A stretch of 64,000 nt of DNA from Bacteroides sp. (GTDB taxonomy: Bacteria > Bacteroidota > Bacteroidia > Bacteroidales > Muribaculaceae), in contig JAAVCF010000012.1 of assembly GCA_014802445.1 (NCBI GenBank), forward strand, positions 26,665-90,664. Reading direction: 5' to 3'. The stretch's first letter is position 1. Each line of letters starts with the position of its first letter. The notes below the pieces were generated by a model, which was not told the origin of the DNA, ran no database searches, and was given only the letters and a program-made list of their open reading frames with translations. Of this stretch, positions 26,170 to 35,112 are shown in pieces. Made by a program: the position numbers and the translations under genes.

Positions 26170-26972
26170 CTCTCAATGTTGCAATTGCCACCCTCGGCCC
26201 TGACGGCATCAGGCGCGTGGCGGCTATGACGCTCCCCGAGGTGAGCGGCGTGAGCTACGTGGTGTCGTGGCAAACGGACGCCCCCTCACCGGTGATTCCC
26301 TCTGAGCTGCGCCGCCCGGATGTGGTGGTGCTGACGCTCCCGGGGCGCGGCATCAGCCGCAACCGCAACAACGCCGTGACGCACTGCCGGGCCGACATAA
26401 TCCTCAATGCTGACGACGACCTCCACTACACCACCGAGGGCCTCCGCGCCGTGATTGACGCTTTCGAGGCCAATCCGGAGCTGGACTTCGCCACGTTTCG
26501 CTATTCGGGCTCCAACAGCCACAAGGTGTATCCCTCACAGTCAGTGACGCTTGAGCGGCTCCCAAAGGGATTCTCACTCGGCACCATTGAGCTGGCTTTC
26601 CGCCGCAGGGTGATTGAGAGCGGCGTGAGGTTCGACGAGCGCTTCGGTCCGGGAGCGCCGCTGGCCACCGGCGAGGACTCGTTAATGCTCCTCACACTGC
26701 GACGGCTCGGGCTCAAGGGGCGCTACTTCCCTGTGACCATAACGCATCATCCGGGCGTTCCCACGGGACTCCGGCCCATAACAAACCCGGGGGTGGCGCG
26801 GGCCATGGGTGCTCTCATAGGCATGGAGTATCCTCTGACGGCCCCTCTGCGCATCCCGCTCAAAGCGTGGCGAATGCACCGCAGCTCACAGATGGCTCTC
26901 CTGCCTGCGCTCGGCGCGCTCACGCAGGGTTACATCCGTCAATTCACAATGACACGACCATGGAACAGGTGA
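26157..26972 (+). CDS. GT-A type glycosyltransferase, second of a tandem pair
   Basis: The 271-residue protein repeats the layout of its neighbour: VAIATLGPDGIRRVAAMTLP, GVSYVVSWQ, SRNRNNAVTHC, IILNADDDLHY (DxD) and DERFGPGAPLATGEDSLM. The start at 26157 overlaps the previous gene by 13 bp and places the paralogous N-termini in register; the longer open frame from 26064 lies inside the neighbour. Conserved catalytic residues in both copies suggest that each adds a different sugar or linkage. Confidence 0.86.
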   Translation: MAQLTLNVAIATLGPDGIRRVAAMTLPEVSGVSYVVSWQTDAPSPVIPSELRRPDVVVLTLPGRGISRNRNNAVTHCRADIILNADDDLHYTTEGLRAVIDAFEANPELDFATFRYSGSNSHKVYPSQSVTLERLPKGFSLGTIELAFRRRVIESGVRFDERFGPGAPLATGEDSLMLLTLRRLGLKGRYFPVTITHHPGVPTGLRPITNPGVARAMGALIGMEYPLTAPLRIPLKAWRMHRSSQMALLPALGALTQGYIRQFTMTRPWNR

Positions 26973-28393
26973 AACACAAACGCAGCGGAGCCACTGCCGC
27001 CATCCTCAAGGTGATGGGGGTGTTCAGCGGTGTGCAGGTGGTCACCATCCTCTGCTCTGTGGTGCGCACCAAACTCGTGGCGCTCTGGGTGGGCGCAGCG
27101 GGAGTGGGCCTGTCAGGCATCTTCTATTCAGCTCTGGAGATGCTGGGGGCACTGACCACTCTCGGCATCGGCGCCAGCTCCATCCGCGACATTGCGTCGG
27201 CCGATGGCAGCGAGAAGCGCCTCACGGCGGCGGTGACGCTGCGCTGGGGCGTGGTGCTGGGTCTGCTCGGTGCGGTGGTGATGCTGGCAGCTGCGCCGCT
27301 GCTGAGCGACTATTCATTCGGCGACTCCGCCCACACGTCCGACTTTCTGATGCTGGCGGTGTGCATGGCGCTAAACGCCATGGCTGCCACCAATCTGGCT
27401 GTGCTCCAGGGCTTCAAGTGTTACCGCAATCTCGCGCGCGCCTCCATTGGTGGCGCGGCCGGCGGCCTGATTGTTTCCGCTCCGCTCTACTATTTTCTGG
27501 GAATAGCGGGCATCGTGCCGGCGCTGATAGGCTTCTCGGTGGTGAATTTCGTGGCGGCGAGGGTCAACAGGGCCCGCATTGACGGTGCGGCTCCATCGCG
27601 GCGCGAGATGTGGCTGAAAGGACGCAGCATGCTCCGCCTCGGAGCCTACATGACGGCCACGGGCTTCATCTCCTATCTGGTGAACTACATTTTCCTGTCG
27701 TGGCTCAACCTCAGGGCCGATGTGGAGACGGTGGGTTACTATCAGGCCGGATTCACGCTCTTCAACCGCTATGCGGGACTGATTTTCACGGCTATCACCG
27801 TGGAGTATTATCCGCGCCTGGCCTCGGTTAGCCTCAAGCCGCGCTCCATGTCGGTGTTCGTCAACCATGAGGCTACGCTGCTGATGCTCATGCTGCTGGT
27901 GATTGTGCCTGTGTTTATCCTCTGCGCACCTCTGCTTATCATGATTCTCTATTCCGCCGAGTTCATGGTGATGCTGCCGCTAGTGATTACGGGCATCACC
28001 GGCACGGTTTTTCGCGCTCTTTCATGGAGCATGTCCTACACCATCCTGGCGCGCGGCGACGGACGTCGCTTCCTGCTGACGGAGATTGTGAGCGCGGCCA
28101 CGTGTCTGGCACTCAACATCGGCGGCTGGCTCACAGGCGGACTGGCAGGTCTGGGCGTGAGCTATATATTATGGTATGCGATTTATTCGGCCATCGTGGG
28201 CGCGGTGTATCGCGGCATCTATGGCATGAGGATGCGCCGGAGCGTGCTGTGGCTCACGGCGGGGGTGTTCGGCATCTGCGCGCTGAGTGCGGCTGTGGCG
28301 TTGCTCACCCCATGGTGGTGGCTCAACATCACGGTGGCCGGCGGATGCGTCATGCTGGGACTGAAGCGACTGCTGAAGCTTTACCGGAGATAG
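26960..28393 (+). CDS. Wzx-type O-antigen/polysaccharide flippase
   Basis: The 477-residue protein is hydrophobic throughout with about 12 predicted membrane helices and belongs to the MATE/MVF-like polysaccharide flippases; the N-terminal wording (LKVMGVFSGVQVVTILCSVV, KLVALWVGAAGVGLSGI) matches O-antigen translocases of Bacteroidetes. It would move an undecaprenyl-linked repeat unit across the inner membrane. The start at 26960 overlaps the preceding gene by 13 bp. Its 3' end overlaps the opposing muramidase gene by 13 bp. With the Wzc- and Wza-like proteins it completes most of a Wzx/Wzy-type export route, but no Wzy polymerase is visible in this window. Confidence 0.9.
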   Translation: MEQVKHKRSGATAAILKVMGVFSGVQVVTILCSVVRTKLVALWVGAAGVGLSGIFYSALEMLGALTTLGIGASSIRDIASADGSEKRLTAAVTLRWGVVLGLLGAVVMLAAAPLLSDYSFGDSAHTSDFLMLAVCMALNAMAATNLAVLQGFKCYRNLARASIGGAAGGLIVSAPLYYFLGIAGIVPALIGFSVVNFVAARVNRARIDGAAPSRREMWLKGRSMLRLGAYMTATGFISYLVNYIFLSWLNLRADVETVGYYQAGFTLFNRYAGLIFTAITVEYYPRLASVSLKPRSMSVFVNHEATLLMLMLLVIVPVFILCAPLLIMILYSAEFMVMLPLVITGITGTVFRALSWSMSYTILARGDGRRFLLTEIVSAATCLALNIGGWLTGGLAGLGVSYILWYAIYSAIVGAVYRGIYGMRMRRSVLWLTAGVFGICALSAAVALLTPWWWLNITVAGGCVMLGLKRLLKLYRR

Positions 28394-29094
28394 CGCTTAT
28401 AGGCCGCGGCCATCCGTGTGTGATATCCGCGTGAGGCGTAGGATGCACCGTTATAGCCGCGGGCAAAGGCTGCCCAATTCTTGGCCTGAAGGTGTTTCAC
28501 GAGGCCAGTCGAGATGATGAAGCGGGCAAAGAGCTCCAGCTGATCACGCTCGGAGCGGCTCATGAGCTCCACAAATTCGTCGATTGACGAGCAGCCGCAT
28601 TTCTTCCAGTTGAACCCTCCAATCTGAAACATGCCCCAGAAGGTGCCCTCCACTGCCGACTTATTGTCAATGCTGCGGGCGGCGTTGAGGCGGCGGGTCA
28701 CCTCGGCCTGGCTCATGCGGCGCGAGCGGTTAAACACCTGAGGATGGCTCTTATAGTACTTCGAGAGGTTCACACCGTTCTTGCTGGCGTGGCGGCGAAA
28801 CATGCTGATGTCAAAATTGACCAGAGGCTTGCCCGGCTCGCTGAACCCCTGATGGGTGCGCCCGGCCTCTATCTCCACCACAGCCTTTATCGTGGCCACT
28901 TCCACGCCTAACTCCTTAGCCACTTCCTCATAGTCCTCCTCGGTAAGGCGGAGGATTTCAGGGGCTTTCTCCTCCGCGGGAGCCTCCTGCGGCTCTTCGG
29001 TGACGGGGGCTTGAGGTTCGGGGGGCGACGATGCCCGGCATGACACTCCGCAGAGCCCGAGCAGCATTAAAACAATGGCTGTGATTGATTTCAT
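28381..29094 (-). CDS. Lipoprotein with N-acetylmuramidase domain
   Basis: The 237-residue protein has a signal peptide with a probable lipidation cysteine (LCGVSC), a Pro/Glu-rich linker (about 22-45) and a domain (about 50-237) that follows the N-acetylmuramidase (DUF3380, Pfam PF11860) pattern: TIKAVVEIEAG, KPLVNFDISMF, SAVEGTFWGMFQIGGFNWKK and AAFARGYNGASY. It should cut peptidoglycan glycan strands from the periplasmic side, with a Glu of the VEIEAG segment as the likely acid. It converges with and slightly overlaps the flippase gene. Whether it serves polysaccharide export or general wall turnover is unknown. Confidence 0.87.
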   Translation of the reverse strand: MKSITAIVLMLLGLCGVSCRASSPPEPQAPVTEEPQEAPAEEKAPEILRLTEEDYEEVAKELGVEVATIKAVVEIEAGRTHQGFSEPGKPLVNFDISMFRRHASKNGVNLSKYYKSHPQVFNRSRRMSQAEVTRRLNAARSIDNKSAVEGTFWGMFQIGGFNWKKCGCSSIDEFVELMSRSERDQLELFARFIISTGLVKHLQAKNWAAFARGYNGASYASRGYHTRMAAAYKRYLR

Positions 29095-29101
29095 GGTCAG
29101 T

Positions 29102-29163
29102 AGTGAAAAAGCAAACGGAGACCTGACTCCGGACTGCCTGTGCAGCCCGGGGCCCGGTCTCCG
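29102..29163 (-). terminator. Terminator after pepD
   Basis: On the minus strand CGGAGACC (29163-29156) and GGTCTCCG (29123-29116) form an 8-bp stem over a long GC-rich loop with further internal pairing, followed by TTTGCTTTTTC. It lies between pepD and the downstream muramidase gene. Confidence 0.6.
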
Positions 29164-29209
29164 AGGGGTTATGAGGCTAATTGATTGTCAGTGTTGACGC
29201 GGGGTGGCT

Positions 29210-30664
29210 TCAGCTTTTGGCCACCTTGGTGAGAATAAGCTTGAGCTGTTCGTAGAAGCGCTCCACAGCGGGGATGAACATGCGTTCGCCGGGAGAGTGA
29301 ACATTCTGGAGAGTCGGGCCGAACGACACCATGTCGAGGTGGGGATACTTCGTGAGGAAGAGTCCACACTCCAGACCGGCATGGATGGCCTTGATGGCGG
29401 GCTTGATACCGTAGAGCTCCTCATAGGCATCGCGGGCAATAGCCATGATGGGCGACTTCATGTCGGGGGTCCAGCCGGGATAGCCGTCACCGTGAGTCAC
29501 CTCGGCACCTGCCAGGTCAAACACGGCTTCCACGCGGCGGGCAATGTCCCACTTGCGTGATTCCACCGAGCTGCGCTGTGAGGTGGTGATGAGAATCTTG
29601 TTGTCAGGCAGCATCTTCACGGCGGCGAGGTTGGTGGAGGTCTCAACGAGGCCTTCGAGGTCGCGGCTCATGGAGATTACGCCGTGAGGAGCGGCATAGA
29701 GAGCAAGGATGAGATTGCGCGAGGTGGCGGAGTCAATGGTGAAATCGGGGGTGTCAACGCTCTCCATGGTAATCTCAAGTGTGGGTTCCACGCCGGCGTA
29801 TTCAGCCTCCACTTCGGCAATGAAGTGGTTGAGCATGGTGCGCACCTTCTCTTTATTAGAGGTGTGAACGCCGAACACAGCGTGAGCGGCGCGGGGGATA
29901 GCGTTGCGCAGGTTGCCGCCGTCAAACTCTGACACTGACACTTCGTGTTCGCTCATGAGGTTGAACAGGAAGCGGGCAATGAGCTTGTTGGCATTGGCAC
30001 GACCCAGGTGGATATCGCCGCCTGAGTGACCGCCCAGACCTTTCTCCACAGCCACACGGAAGTAGAGGAAGTCCTTGGGAGCGAACGAGCGGTTATAGTT
30101 AAATGTGGCGGTGGTATCCACGCCGCCGGCGCAGCCAATGAAGATTTCAGCGTCATCCTCTGAGTCGAGGTTGAGCAGGATATTGCCGTTGATCATACCC
30201 TCGCCGAGATTGTTGGCGCCGGTCATGCCTGTCTCCTCGTCGACGGTCATGAGGGCCTCGAGGGGGCCATGCTCATAGGAATCGTCGATGAGAGCGGCCA
30301 TGGCGGCAGCCATGCCGATGCCGTTGTCAGCGCCGAGGGTGGTGCCGTCGGCTCTCACCCATTCGCCGTCAACGATGGTGGTGATAGGATTGTTCTCGAA
30401 GTCGAAGCTCTTGTCGTTGCTTTCACACACCATATCCATGTGGCCCTGCATGATGACCACGGGAGCGTTCTCATAGCCAGGAGTTGCGGCCTTGGTCATC
30501 ACTACGTTACCCACCTCGTCGGTTCTCACGCCGAGATTGTGCTTCTTGGCGAAGTCGAGGAGATACTCGCGGATTTTGCCCTCCTTCTTTGAAGGACGGG
30601 GCACTTTGGTGATTTCATCGAAGATTTCGAATACAATCGCCGGTTTCAGGTCTTTGACATTCAT
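29210..30664 (-). CDS. pepD: Aminoacyl-histidine dipeptidase (M20 family)
   Basis: PepD hydrolyses Xaa-His and related dipeptides in the cytoplasm as a di-zinc M20 metallopeptidase. The 484-residue protein matches the family length (about 480-490). Metal and catalytic residues are visible in VIMQGHMDMVCE (His and Asp), TTLGADNGIGMA (bridging Asp), MTVDEETGMTGA (catalytic Glu-Glu) and NLDSEDD. AECGLFLTKYP-like wording near the C-terminus (LECGLFLTKY) provides the last zinc-site region. No signal peptide is present. It is monocistronic, with a terminator downstream. Confidence 0.95.
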   Translation of the reverse strand: MNVKDLKPAIVFEIFDEITKVPRPSKKEGKIREYLLDFAKKHNLGVRTDEVGNVVMTKAATPGYENAPVVIMQGHMDMVCESNDKSFDFENNPITTIVDGEWVRADGTTLGADNGIGMAAAMAALIDDSYEHGPLEALMTVDEETGMTGANNLGEGMINGNILLNLDSEDDAEIFIGCAGGVDTTATFNYNRSFAPKDFLYFRVAVEKGLGGHSGGDIHLGRANANKLIARFLFNLMSEHEVSVSEFDGGNLRNAIPRAAHAVFGVHTSNKEKVRTMLNHFIAEVEAEYAGVEPTLEITMESVDTPDFTIDSATSRNLILALYAAPHGVISMSRDLEGLVETSTNLAAVKMLPDNKILITTSQRSSVESRKWDIARRVEAVFDLAGAEVTHGDGYPGWTPDMKSPIMAIARDAYEELYGIKPAIKAIHAGLECGLFLTKYPHLDMVSFGPTLQNVHSPGERMFIPAVERFYEQLKLILTKVAKS

Positions 30665-30787
30665 TTCTGTGTCGAATTATTTTATGGTTTTTTAATCTGA
30701 ATGAAAAACAATGTTAAAATTCAGTGAAACGCGATGGCAAGTTACAAAATAAAACCGAGAAACGCCAAAATATTTCCCGACGTTTCT

Positions 30788-30795
30788 TATATTTG
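30788..30795 (+). promoter_or_regulatory. -7 box of the small-protein/ompH operon
   Basis: TATATTTG matches TAnnTTTG and lies 24 bp before the ATG at 30820. There is no clear TTG 19-21 bp upstream. Confidence 0.45.
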
Positions 30796-30819
30796 CAGCG
30801 TAAAAACATCCTGACGGCT

Positions 30820-31050
30820 ATGAAAACCATCATCCTTGCTGTGATTCTGATAGGCGCCGCGCTGGTGCTTCTTGGTGTCAAAGTGTTGTTTGTCAGAGGA
30901 GGACGGTTCCCATCAGGCCATGTTCACGAAATCCCGGCCCTGCGTGACCGAGGAGTGAGCTGCGCCTCGGGACATTCATCGCGCCGACGGGCCGAAGCCA
31001 ATAGAAATTCATCCATTTCAAAAAATGAAAAAGTTAGCCATCTCAGCTAA
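30820..31050 (+). CDS. Small conserved single-pass membrane protein
   Basis: The 76-residue protein has one N-terminal membrane helix (about 3-24, TIILAVILIGAALVLLGVKV), then RGGRFPSGHVHEIPALRDRGVSC. This GGRFxSxHV...LRxRGxxC pattern is known to me from short uncharacterised membrane proteins throughout Bacteroidales, usually 60-75 residues. I use the ATG at 30820 because a -7 box precedes it. The last 26 bp overlap the ompH-like gene, so the two are translationally linked. Its function is unknown; the single cysteine and basic tail are the only notable features. Confidence 0.75.
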   Translation: MKTIILAVILIGAALVLLGVKVLFVRGGRFPSGHVHEIPALRDRGVSCASGHSSRRRAEANRNSSISKNEKVSHLS

Positions 31051-31636
31051 ATTCCTCTCTCTCGCCATTGCAGCAGGCTCGCTGGTGGCATGCTCGGGCT
31101 CAAAAACCGAAGAAGCCGCAGCCCCGGCCGTTAAAGCCACACCCGCCGAGGTTGCCGCCGCCCAGGCCATCAACATCCGCTACATCGACGCCGACTCCAT
31201 CATGGCCAACTATATTCTCGCTCAGGAGATTCAGGAGCTCAGCCTCTCCACCATGAGCAAGATTTCAAGCACCGAGCAGGCTCGTGCAGCCGAGATTCAA
31301 AAGCTCGCCGCCTCGATTGAGCAGAAAGGCCGCAACAACGGCTATCTGAGCCAGGAGAGCTACGAAGCCGACATGGCCAACCTCAACAAGAAGCAGCAGG
31401 ACGCCCAGAACGTGCTCGGCACCATGCAGCGCCGCGCCCAGCAGGAGATGATGCAGCGTCAGATTGAGCTGAATGACTCTCTGGAATCCTTCATCAAGGA
31501 TTATAACAAGGAAAAAGGCTATGATGCTATCCTCTTCAAGGCTGCCGGCGTTTACTTCAACCCTGCGCTCGACATCACCAATGAGGTTATCAAGGGCATG
31601 AACGCCCGCTACGAGAAAAGCAAAAAGTCAAAGTGA
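31025..31636 (+). CDS. OmpH/Skp-like lipoprotein
   Basis: The 203-residue protein has a lipoprotein signal (GSLVACSGS, Cys near residue 23), an Ala/Pro/Lys-rich linker and an OmpH (Skp) domain (about 48-195). The latter contains a long charged coiled coil (SSTEQARAAEIQKLAASIEQ and on to RRAQQEMMQRQIELND) typical of the trimeric jellyfish-like chaperone that holds outer-membrane proteins in the periplasm. The start IRYIDADSIM replaces the usual AYVDTQKL-like strand. Lipidation differs from the soluble Skp of Proteobacteria. A terminator follows at 31671-31708. Confidence 0.9.
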   Translation: MKKLAISAKFLSLAIAAGSLVACSGSKTEEAAAPAVKATPAEVAAAQAINIRYIDADSIMANYILAQEIQELSLSTMSKISSTEQARAAEIQKLAASIEQKGRNNGYLSQESYEADMANLNKKQQDAQNVLGTMQRRAQQEMMQRQIELNDSLESFIKDYNKEKGYDAILFKAAGVYFNPALDITNEVIKGMNARYEKSKKSK

Positions 31637-31670
31637 TATAATGCCTCAGGCAGTATCACCCCACCCATAG

Positions 31671-31708
31671 AAAGGCATTCGCGACGCAGCGCCGCGAACG
31701 CCTTTTAA
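31671..31708 (+). terminator. Intrinsic terminator after ompH
   Basis: Arms of 13 nt with one wobble-type mismatch (AAAGGCATTCGCG against CGCGAACGCCTTT) are followed by TTTTAATTT. Confidence 0.8.
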
Positions 31709-31723
31709 TTTATCCATTACGCT

Positions 31724-32656
31724 ATGATGCTTACCATTGTGATTCCGGCCTGGAACCGTCAGGCAACACTGCGGCGCACCCTCGACTCCGTGGCGGCCCA
31801 GACCCTCCGCCCGCTGAAGGTGGTGTTGGTGGACAACGCCTCACGCGATGCTACACGCGCCATCATGGACCAATGGAAGGCAGAGGTGGACGCCCCTGAC
31901 TTTCAGGTGACAGTGGTCCATGAGCCCCACCTTGGCGCCTCAGCGGCCCGCAACTGCGGACTCCACATGGTCGACACCCCTTACGTGATGTTCTTCGACT
32001 CTGACGATGAGATGCTCCCCGACCACAGCCGCCAGATGCTCGACACCCTTCTTGCCCACCCCGAGGCCGACATAGCCGGCCGCGCCGTCACCCTCTCACT
32101 GCTCAGCGGCAAGACCCGCACAGGCCGCTTCACCACCCGCACCCCGATGTTTAACCACCTGTTCCACGGCATCCTCTCCACGCAGCGCTACATAGCCCGC
32201 ACGGAGCTGATAAGCCGCGTGGGTGAGTGGCACCTGAAATCGCTCTCGTGGGACGACTGGGAGCTGGGCGTGCGCCTGCTGCTTGCCAACCCCGTGATTG
32301 TGGAGACTCCGGGCGAGCCCGGTGTGATTGTCCACTCACAGGCCCGCAGCATCACCGGCACGGCCTTCAGCCACAGCCCACGCAAATGGGAGGACACCAT
32401 CTCCATCATCCGCGAGAACCTCACCGCAGCCGGGCGCACCGACCTCCTGCCGTGGGTTCACACCCGCGCCATGGTGCTCGCGGCAAAGTACTACCGCGAA
32501 GGCGCTTACAGCGAGGCCCGGCGCCTGCGCAAAGCCACCCTGGCCCTTGGCAAGGCGCCCCTGCGCCTGCGCCTGCTCTACCTCCAGCACCGCCTGATGG
32601 GGCGCGGCACTGCCCTTGCCGCCCGCATGCTTTTCCCGCGCACACCAAGGGTCTGA
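31724..32656 (+). CDS. Family 2 glycosyltransferase
   Basis: The 310-residue protein is a soluble GT-A enzyme: [19 protein letters not shown] at the N-terminus, [13 protein letters not shown] for nucleotide binding, and [15 protein letters not shown] with the DxD motif near residue 90. [12 protein letters not shown] supplies the acceptor-side motif. It lacks membrane helices. It stands alone between the ompH terminator and the parE promoter, so its product is not obvious; glycosylation of surface polysaccharide or protein is possible. Confidence 0.88.
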   Translation: MMLTIVIPAWNRQATLRRTLDSVAAQTLRPLKVVLVDNASRDATRAIMDQWKAEVDAPDFQVTVVHEPHLGASAARNCGLHMVDTPYVMFFDSDDEMLPDHSRQMLDTLLAHPEADIAGRAVTLSLLSGKTRTGRFTTRTPMFNHLFHGILSTQRYIARTELISRVGEWHLKSLSWDDWELGVRLLLANPVIVETPGEPGVIVHSQARSITGTAFSHSPRKWEDTISIIRENLTAAGRTDLLPWVHTRAMVLAAKYYREGAYSEARRLRKATLALGKAPLRLRLLYLQHRLMGRGTALAARMLFPRTPRV

Positions 32657-32684
32657 AAAAGGCTCAAATTCGGGTAATTTTTCG

Positions 32685-32692
32685 TATCTTTG
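32685..32692 (+). promoter_or_regulatory. -7 box of the parE-coaD-S41 operon
   Basis: TATCTTTG lies 20 bp before the parE ATG at 32713 and inside the 40 bp after the preceding stop codon. No strong -33 is visible. It supports the ATG at 32713 over the long upstream frame starting at 32227. Confidence 0.45.
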
Positions 32693-32712
32693 TGGCAATT
32701 GAACCCTTAGCT

Positions 32713-34653
32713 ATGGCCGAAGATATATTACTCCCTCCTGACGACTTGGAAACCGCCGGCGCAGAAGGCACCGCGGAGTACGACGAGAACGACATCATCA
32801 CCCTTGACTGGAACGAGCACATACGCCGCCGCCCCGGCATGTACATAGGCAAGCTTGGCGACGGCTCCAACTTTGACGACGGCATCTACGTGCTGCTCAA
32901 AGAAGTGCTTGACAATTCCATCGACGAGTTCATGATGGGCTTCGGCAAGCAGATAACCGTCAGCGTGGCCAACGGCACGGTGAGTGTTCGCGACTATGGC
33001 CGAGGCATCCCGCTGGGCAAGCTCGTTGACGCATCGTCAAGGATGAACACCGGCGGCAAGTATGACTCCAAGGCGTTCAAGAAATCGGTGGGCCTCAACG
33101 GCGTCGGCATCAAGGCCGTCAACGCCCTCTCCACCAGCTTCACCATCACCTCATTCCGCGACGGAGAGAAGAAGACGGTGAGCTACGCCAACGGCAACAT
33201 TGTCAGCGAGAGCCCCATTGAGCCCACCGACGAGCCTAACGGCACACTGGTAGTGTTTACCCCTGACGCCGGCATTTTCCGCGATTACAAATTCCTGGAT
33301 GAGCACATCCTGCCGCTGCTGAAGAACTACACATACCTCAACACAGGCCTGACCATCCACTACAACGGCACCCGCCTGCACTCACGCCGCGGCCTTTTGG
33401 ACCTCCTTGACGACCGCATGACCAACACCCCGCTCTACAACCCCATCCACCTCAAGGGGACCGACATAGAGCTCACAATCACCCATGCAAAGCAGTATGG
33501 CGAGGAGTATTACACCTTCGTCAACGGCCAGAACACCACTCAGGGCGGCACACACCTTGCAGCCTTCAAAGAAACCGTGGCCCGCTCCTTCAAGGAATAC
33601 TTCAACCGCAACTTCGAACCGTCCGACATCCGCGGCGGCATGGTGGCCACGCTCTCCATCCGTGTTGAGGAGCCGGTGTTTGAGTCACAGACAAAAACAA
33701 AGCTCGGCTCTCGCGACATGGGCCCCGACGGCCCCACGGTCAACAAATTCATAGGCGACTTCATAAAGAAAGAGCTTGACGACTACCTCCACAAGAACAC
33801 CGACGTGGCCGAGGTGATTCTCAAAAAAGTGCAGGAGAACGAGCGTGACCGCAAAGCCATGTCAAGCGTCACCAAGCTGGCCCGCGAGAAAGCCAAGAAG
33901 GTGAAAATCAACAATAAGAAGCTCCTTGACTGCCGCGTTCACCTCAGTGACGCCAAAGGCGACGAGGACAAGAAGCTCGCCTCATCCATCTTCATCACCG
34001 AGGGTGACTCGGCAGCCGGCTCCATCACCAAGATTCGCGATGTGGAGACCCAGGCCGTGTTCTCCCTGCGAGGCAAACCCAAAAACACCTACGGTCTGAC
34101 ACAGAAAATCGTCTACGAGAACGACGAGTTCAACATGCTGCAGGATGCCCTCAATATTGAGGAAGGCATTGACGGTCTTCGCTACAACAATGTCATCATA
34201 GCCACCGATGCCGACGTTGACGGCATGCACATCCGCCTGCTGCTGCTCACATTCTTCCTTCAGTTCTTCCCTGACCTCATCAAGAAAGGCCACGTGTATG
34301 TGCTGCAGACCCCGCTGTTCCGCGTGCGCAACAAGAAGGGCACCCGCCGCGGCTCAAAGAGCGCCGGCAAGAACGACGAGACATACTATTGCTACACCGA
34401 CGAAGAGCGCGTGAACGCCATAGCCAAGCTCGGCGCCAACGCCGAAATCACGCGATTCAAAGGTCTCGGCGAAATCTCCCCCGAGGAATTCCGCGAATTC
34501 ATAGGGCCTGACATGAGGGTTGACCGCGTGAACCTCCGCAAAGAGGACGCCGTGGCCGACGTGCTTGAGTTCTATATGGGCAAAAACACCCCTGAACGAC
34601 AAAACTTTATCATCGACAATCTTGTTGTGGAAGATGACAGCCAGATATCCTGA
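32713..34653 (+). CDS. parE: DNA topoisomerase IV subunit B
   Basis: ParE is the ATPase subunit of topoisomerase IV, which separates replicated chromosomes with ParC. The 646-residue protein has the GHKL ATPase ([36 protein letters not shown]), the transducer domain and a TOPRIM domain with EGDSAAGSI and [13 protein letters not shown]. The EGDSAAGS form, the C-terminal [11 protein letters not shown] and the length favour ParE over GyrB. The usual C-terminal motif RFKGLGE is present. parC is not in the window. The following coaD start overlaps by 20 bp. Confidence 0.93.
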   Translation: MAEDILLPPDDLETAGAEGTAEYDENDIITLDWNEHIRRRPGMYIGKLGDGSNFDDGIYVLLKEVLDNSIDEFMMGFGKQITVSVANGTVSVRDYGRGIPLGKLVDASSRMNTGGKYDSKAFKKSVGLNGVGIKAVNALSTSFTITSFRDGEKKTVSYANGNIVSESPIEPTDEPNGTLVVFTPDAGIFRDYKFLDEHILPLLKNYTYLNTGLTIHYNGTRLHSRRGLLDLLDDRMTNTPLYNPIHLKGTDIELTITHAKQYGEEYYTFVNGQNTTQGGTHLAAFKETVARSFKEYFNRNFEPSDIRGGMVATLSIRVEEPVFESQTKTKLGSRDMGPDGPTVNKFIGDFIKKELDDYLHKNTDVAEVILKKVQENERDRKAMSSVTKLAREKAKKVKINNKKLLDCRVHLSDAKGDEDKKLASSIFITEGDSAAGSITKIRDVETQAVFSLRGKPKNTYGLTQKIVYENDEFNMLQDALNIEEGIDGLRYNNVIIATDADVDGMHIRLLLLTFFLQFFPDLIKKGHVYVLQTPLFRVRNKKGTRRGSKSAGKNDETYYCYTDEERVNAIAKLGANAEITRFKGLGEISPEEFREFIGPDMRVDRVNLRKEDAVADVLEFYMGKNTPERQNFIIDNLVVEDDSQIS

Positions 34654-35107
34654 ACGCATAGCCTTTTTCCCGGGCTCCTTCCACCCCTTCACCCGGGGCC
34701 ATCAATCCATCGTTGACCGCGCGCTCGCCCTGTTTGACCGCATAGTCATCGGTGTGGGCTACAACCCCGAGAAGCCCCTGTCGGAAACCGAAGCCATCCG
34801 CAGAGCCGACGAGATTGCGCAGCTCTACACCGCAGAACCGCGAGTGGAAGCCCTGGCCTACAAAGGGCTCACCGTCGATGCCTGCCGCCGCGCGGGCGCC
34901 CGCTTCCTGCTCAGAGGGGTGCGCACGGTGGCCGACTATGAGTATGAGCGCAATCTGGCCGACGTGAACCGCCTGATAGGCCACGGCATTGAAACCGTGG
35001 TGCTCTTCACCCTCCCCGAGGATGCCGCTGTGAGCTCCTCGATGGTCAGAGAGCTGCAGAGCCACGGCGTTGACGTGACCCCCTTCTTACCCTCCAAACA
35101 CCCCTGA
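34634..35107 (+). CDS. coaD: Phosphopantetheine adenylyltransferase
   Basis: CoaD joins 4'-phosphopantetheine and ATP to make dephospho-CoA, the step before CoA. The 157-residue protein fits the family. The nucleotidyltransferase motif reads [13 protein letters not shown]: the catalytic (T/H)xGH is intact as TRGH, but the usual Asp of GSFDP is His here. [13 protein letters not shown] and SSSMVREL are the other conserved blocks. The ATG at 34634 lies inside the end of parE; the fold should begin about 10 residues later, so the start is sound. Five bases separate its stop from the S41 protease. Confidence 0.94.
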   Translation: MTARYPERIAFFPGSFHPFTRGHQSIVDRALALFDRIVIGVGYNPEKPLSETEAIRRADEIAQLYTAEPRVEALAYKGLTVDACRRAGARFLLRGVRTVADYEYERNLADVNRLIGHGIETVVLFTLPEDAAVSSSMVRELQSHGVDVTPFLPSKHP

Positions 35108-35112
35108 ACAAT

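Noticed and set aside
32227..32712. N-terminal extension of parE by 162 codons
   Set aside because: It overlaps the glycosyltransferase in another frame; a -7 box and the ParE N-terminus place the start at 32713.
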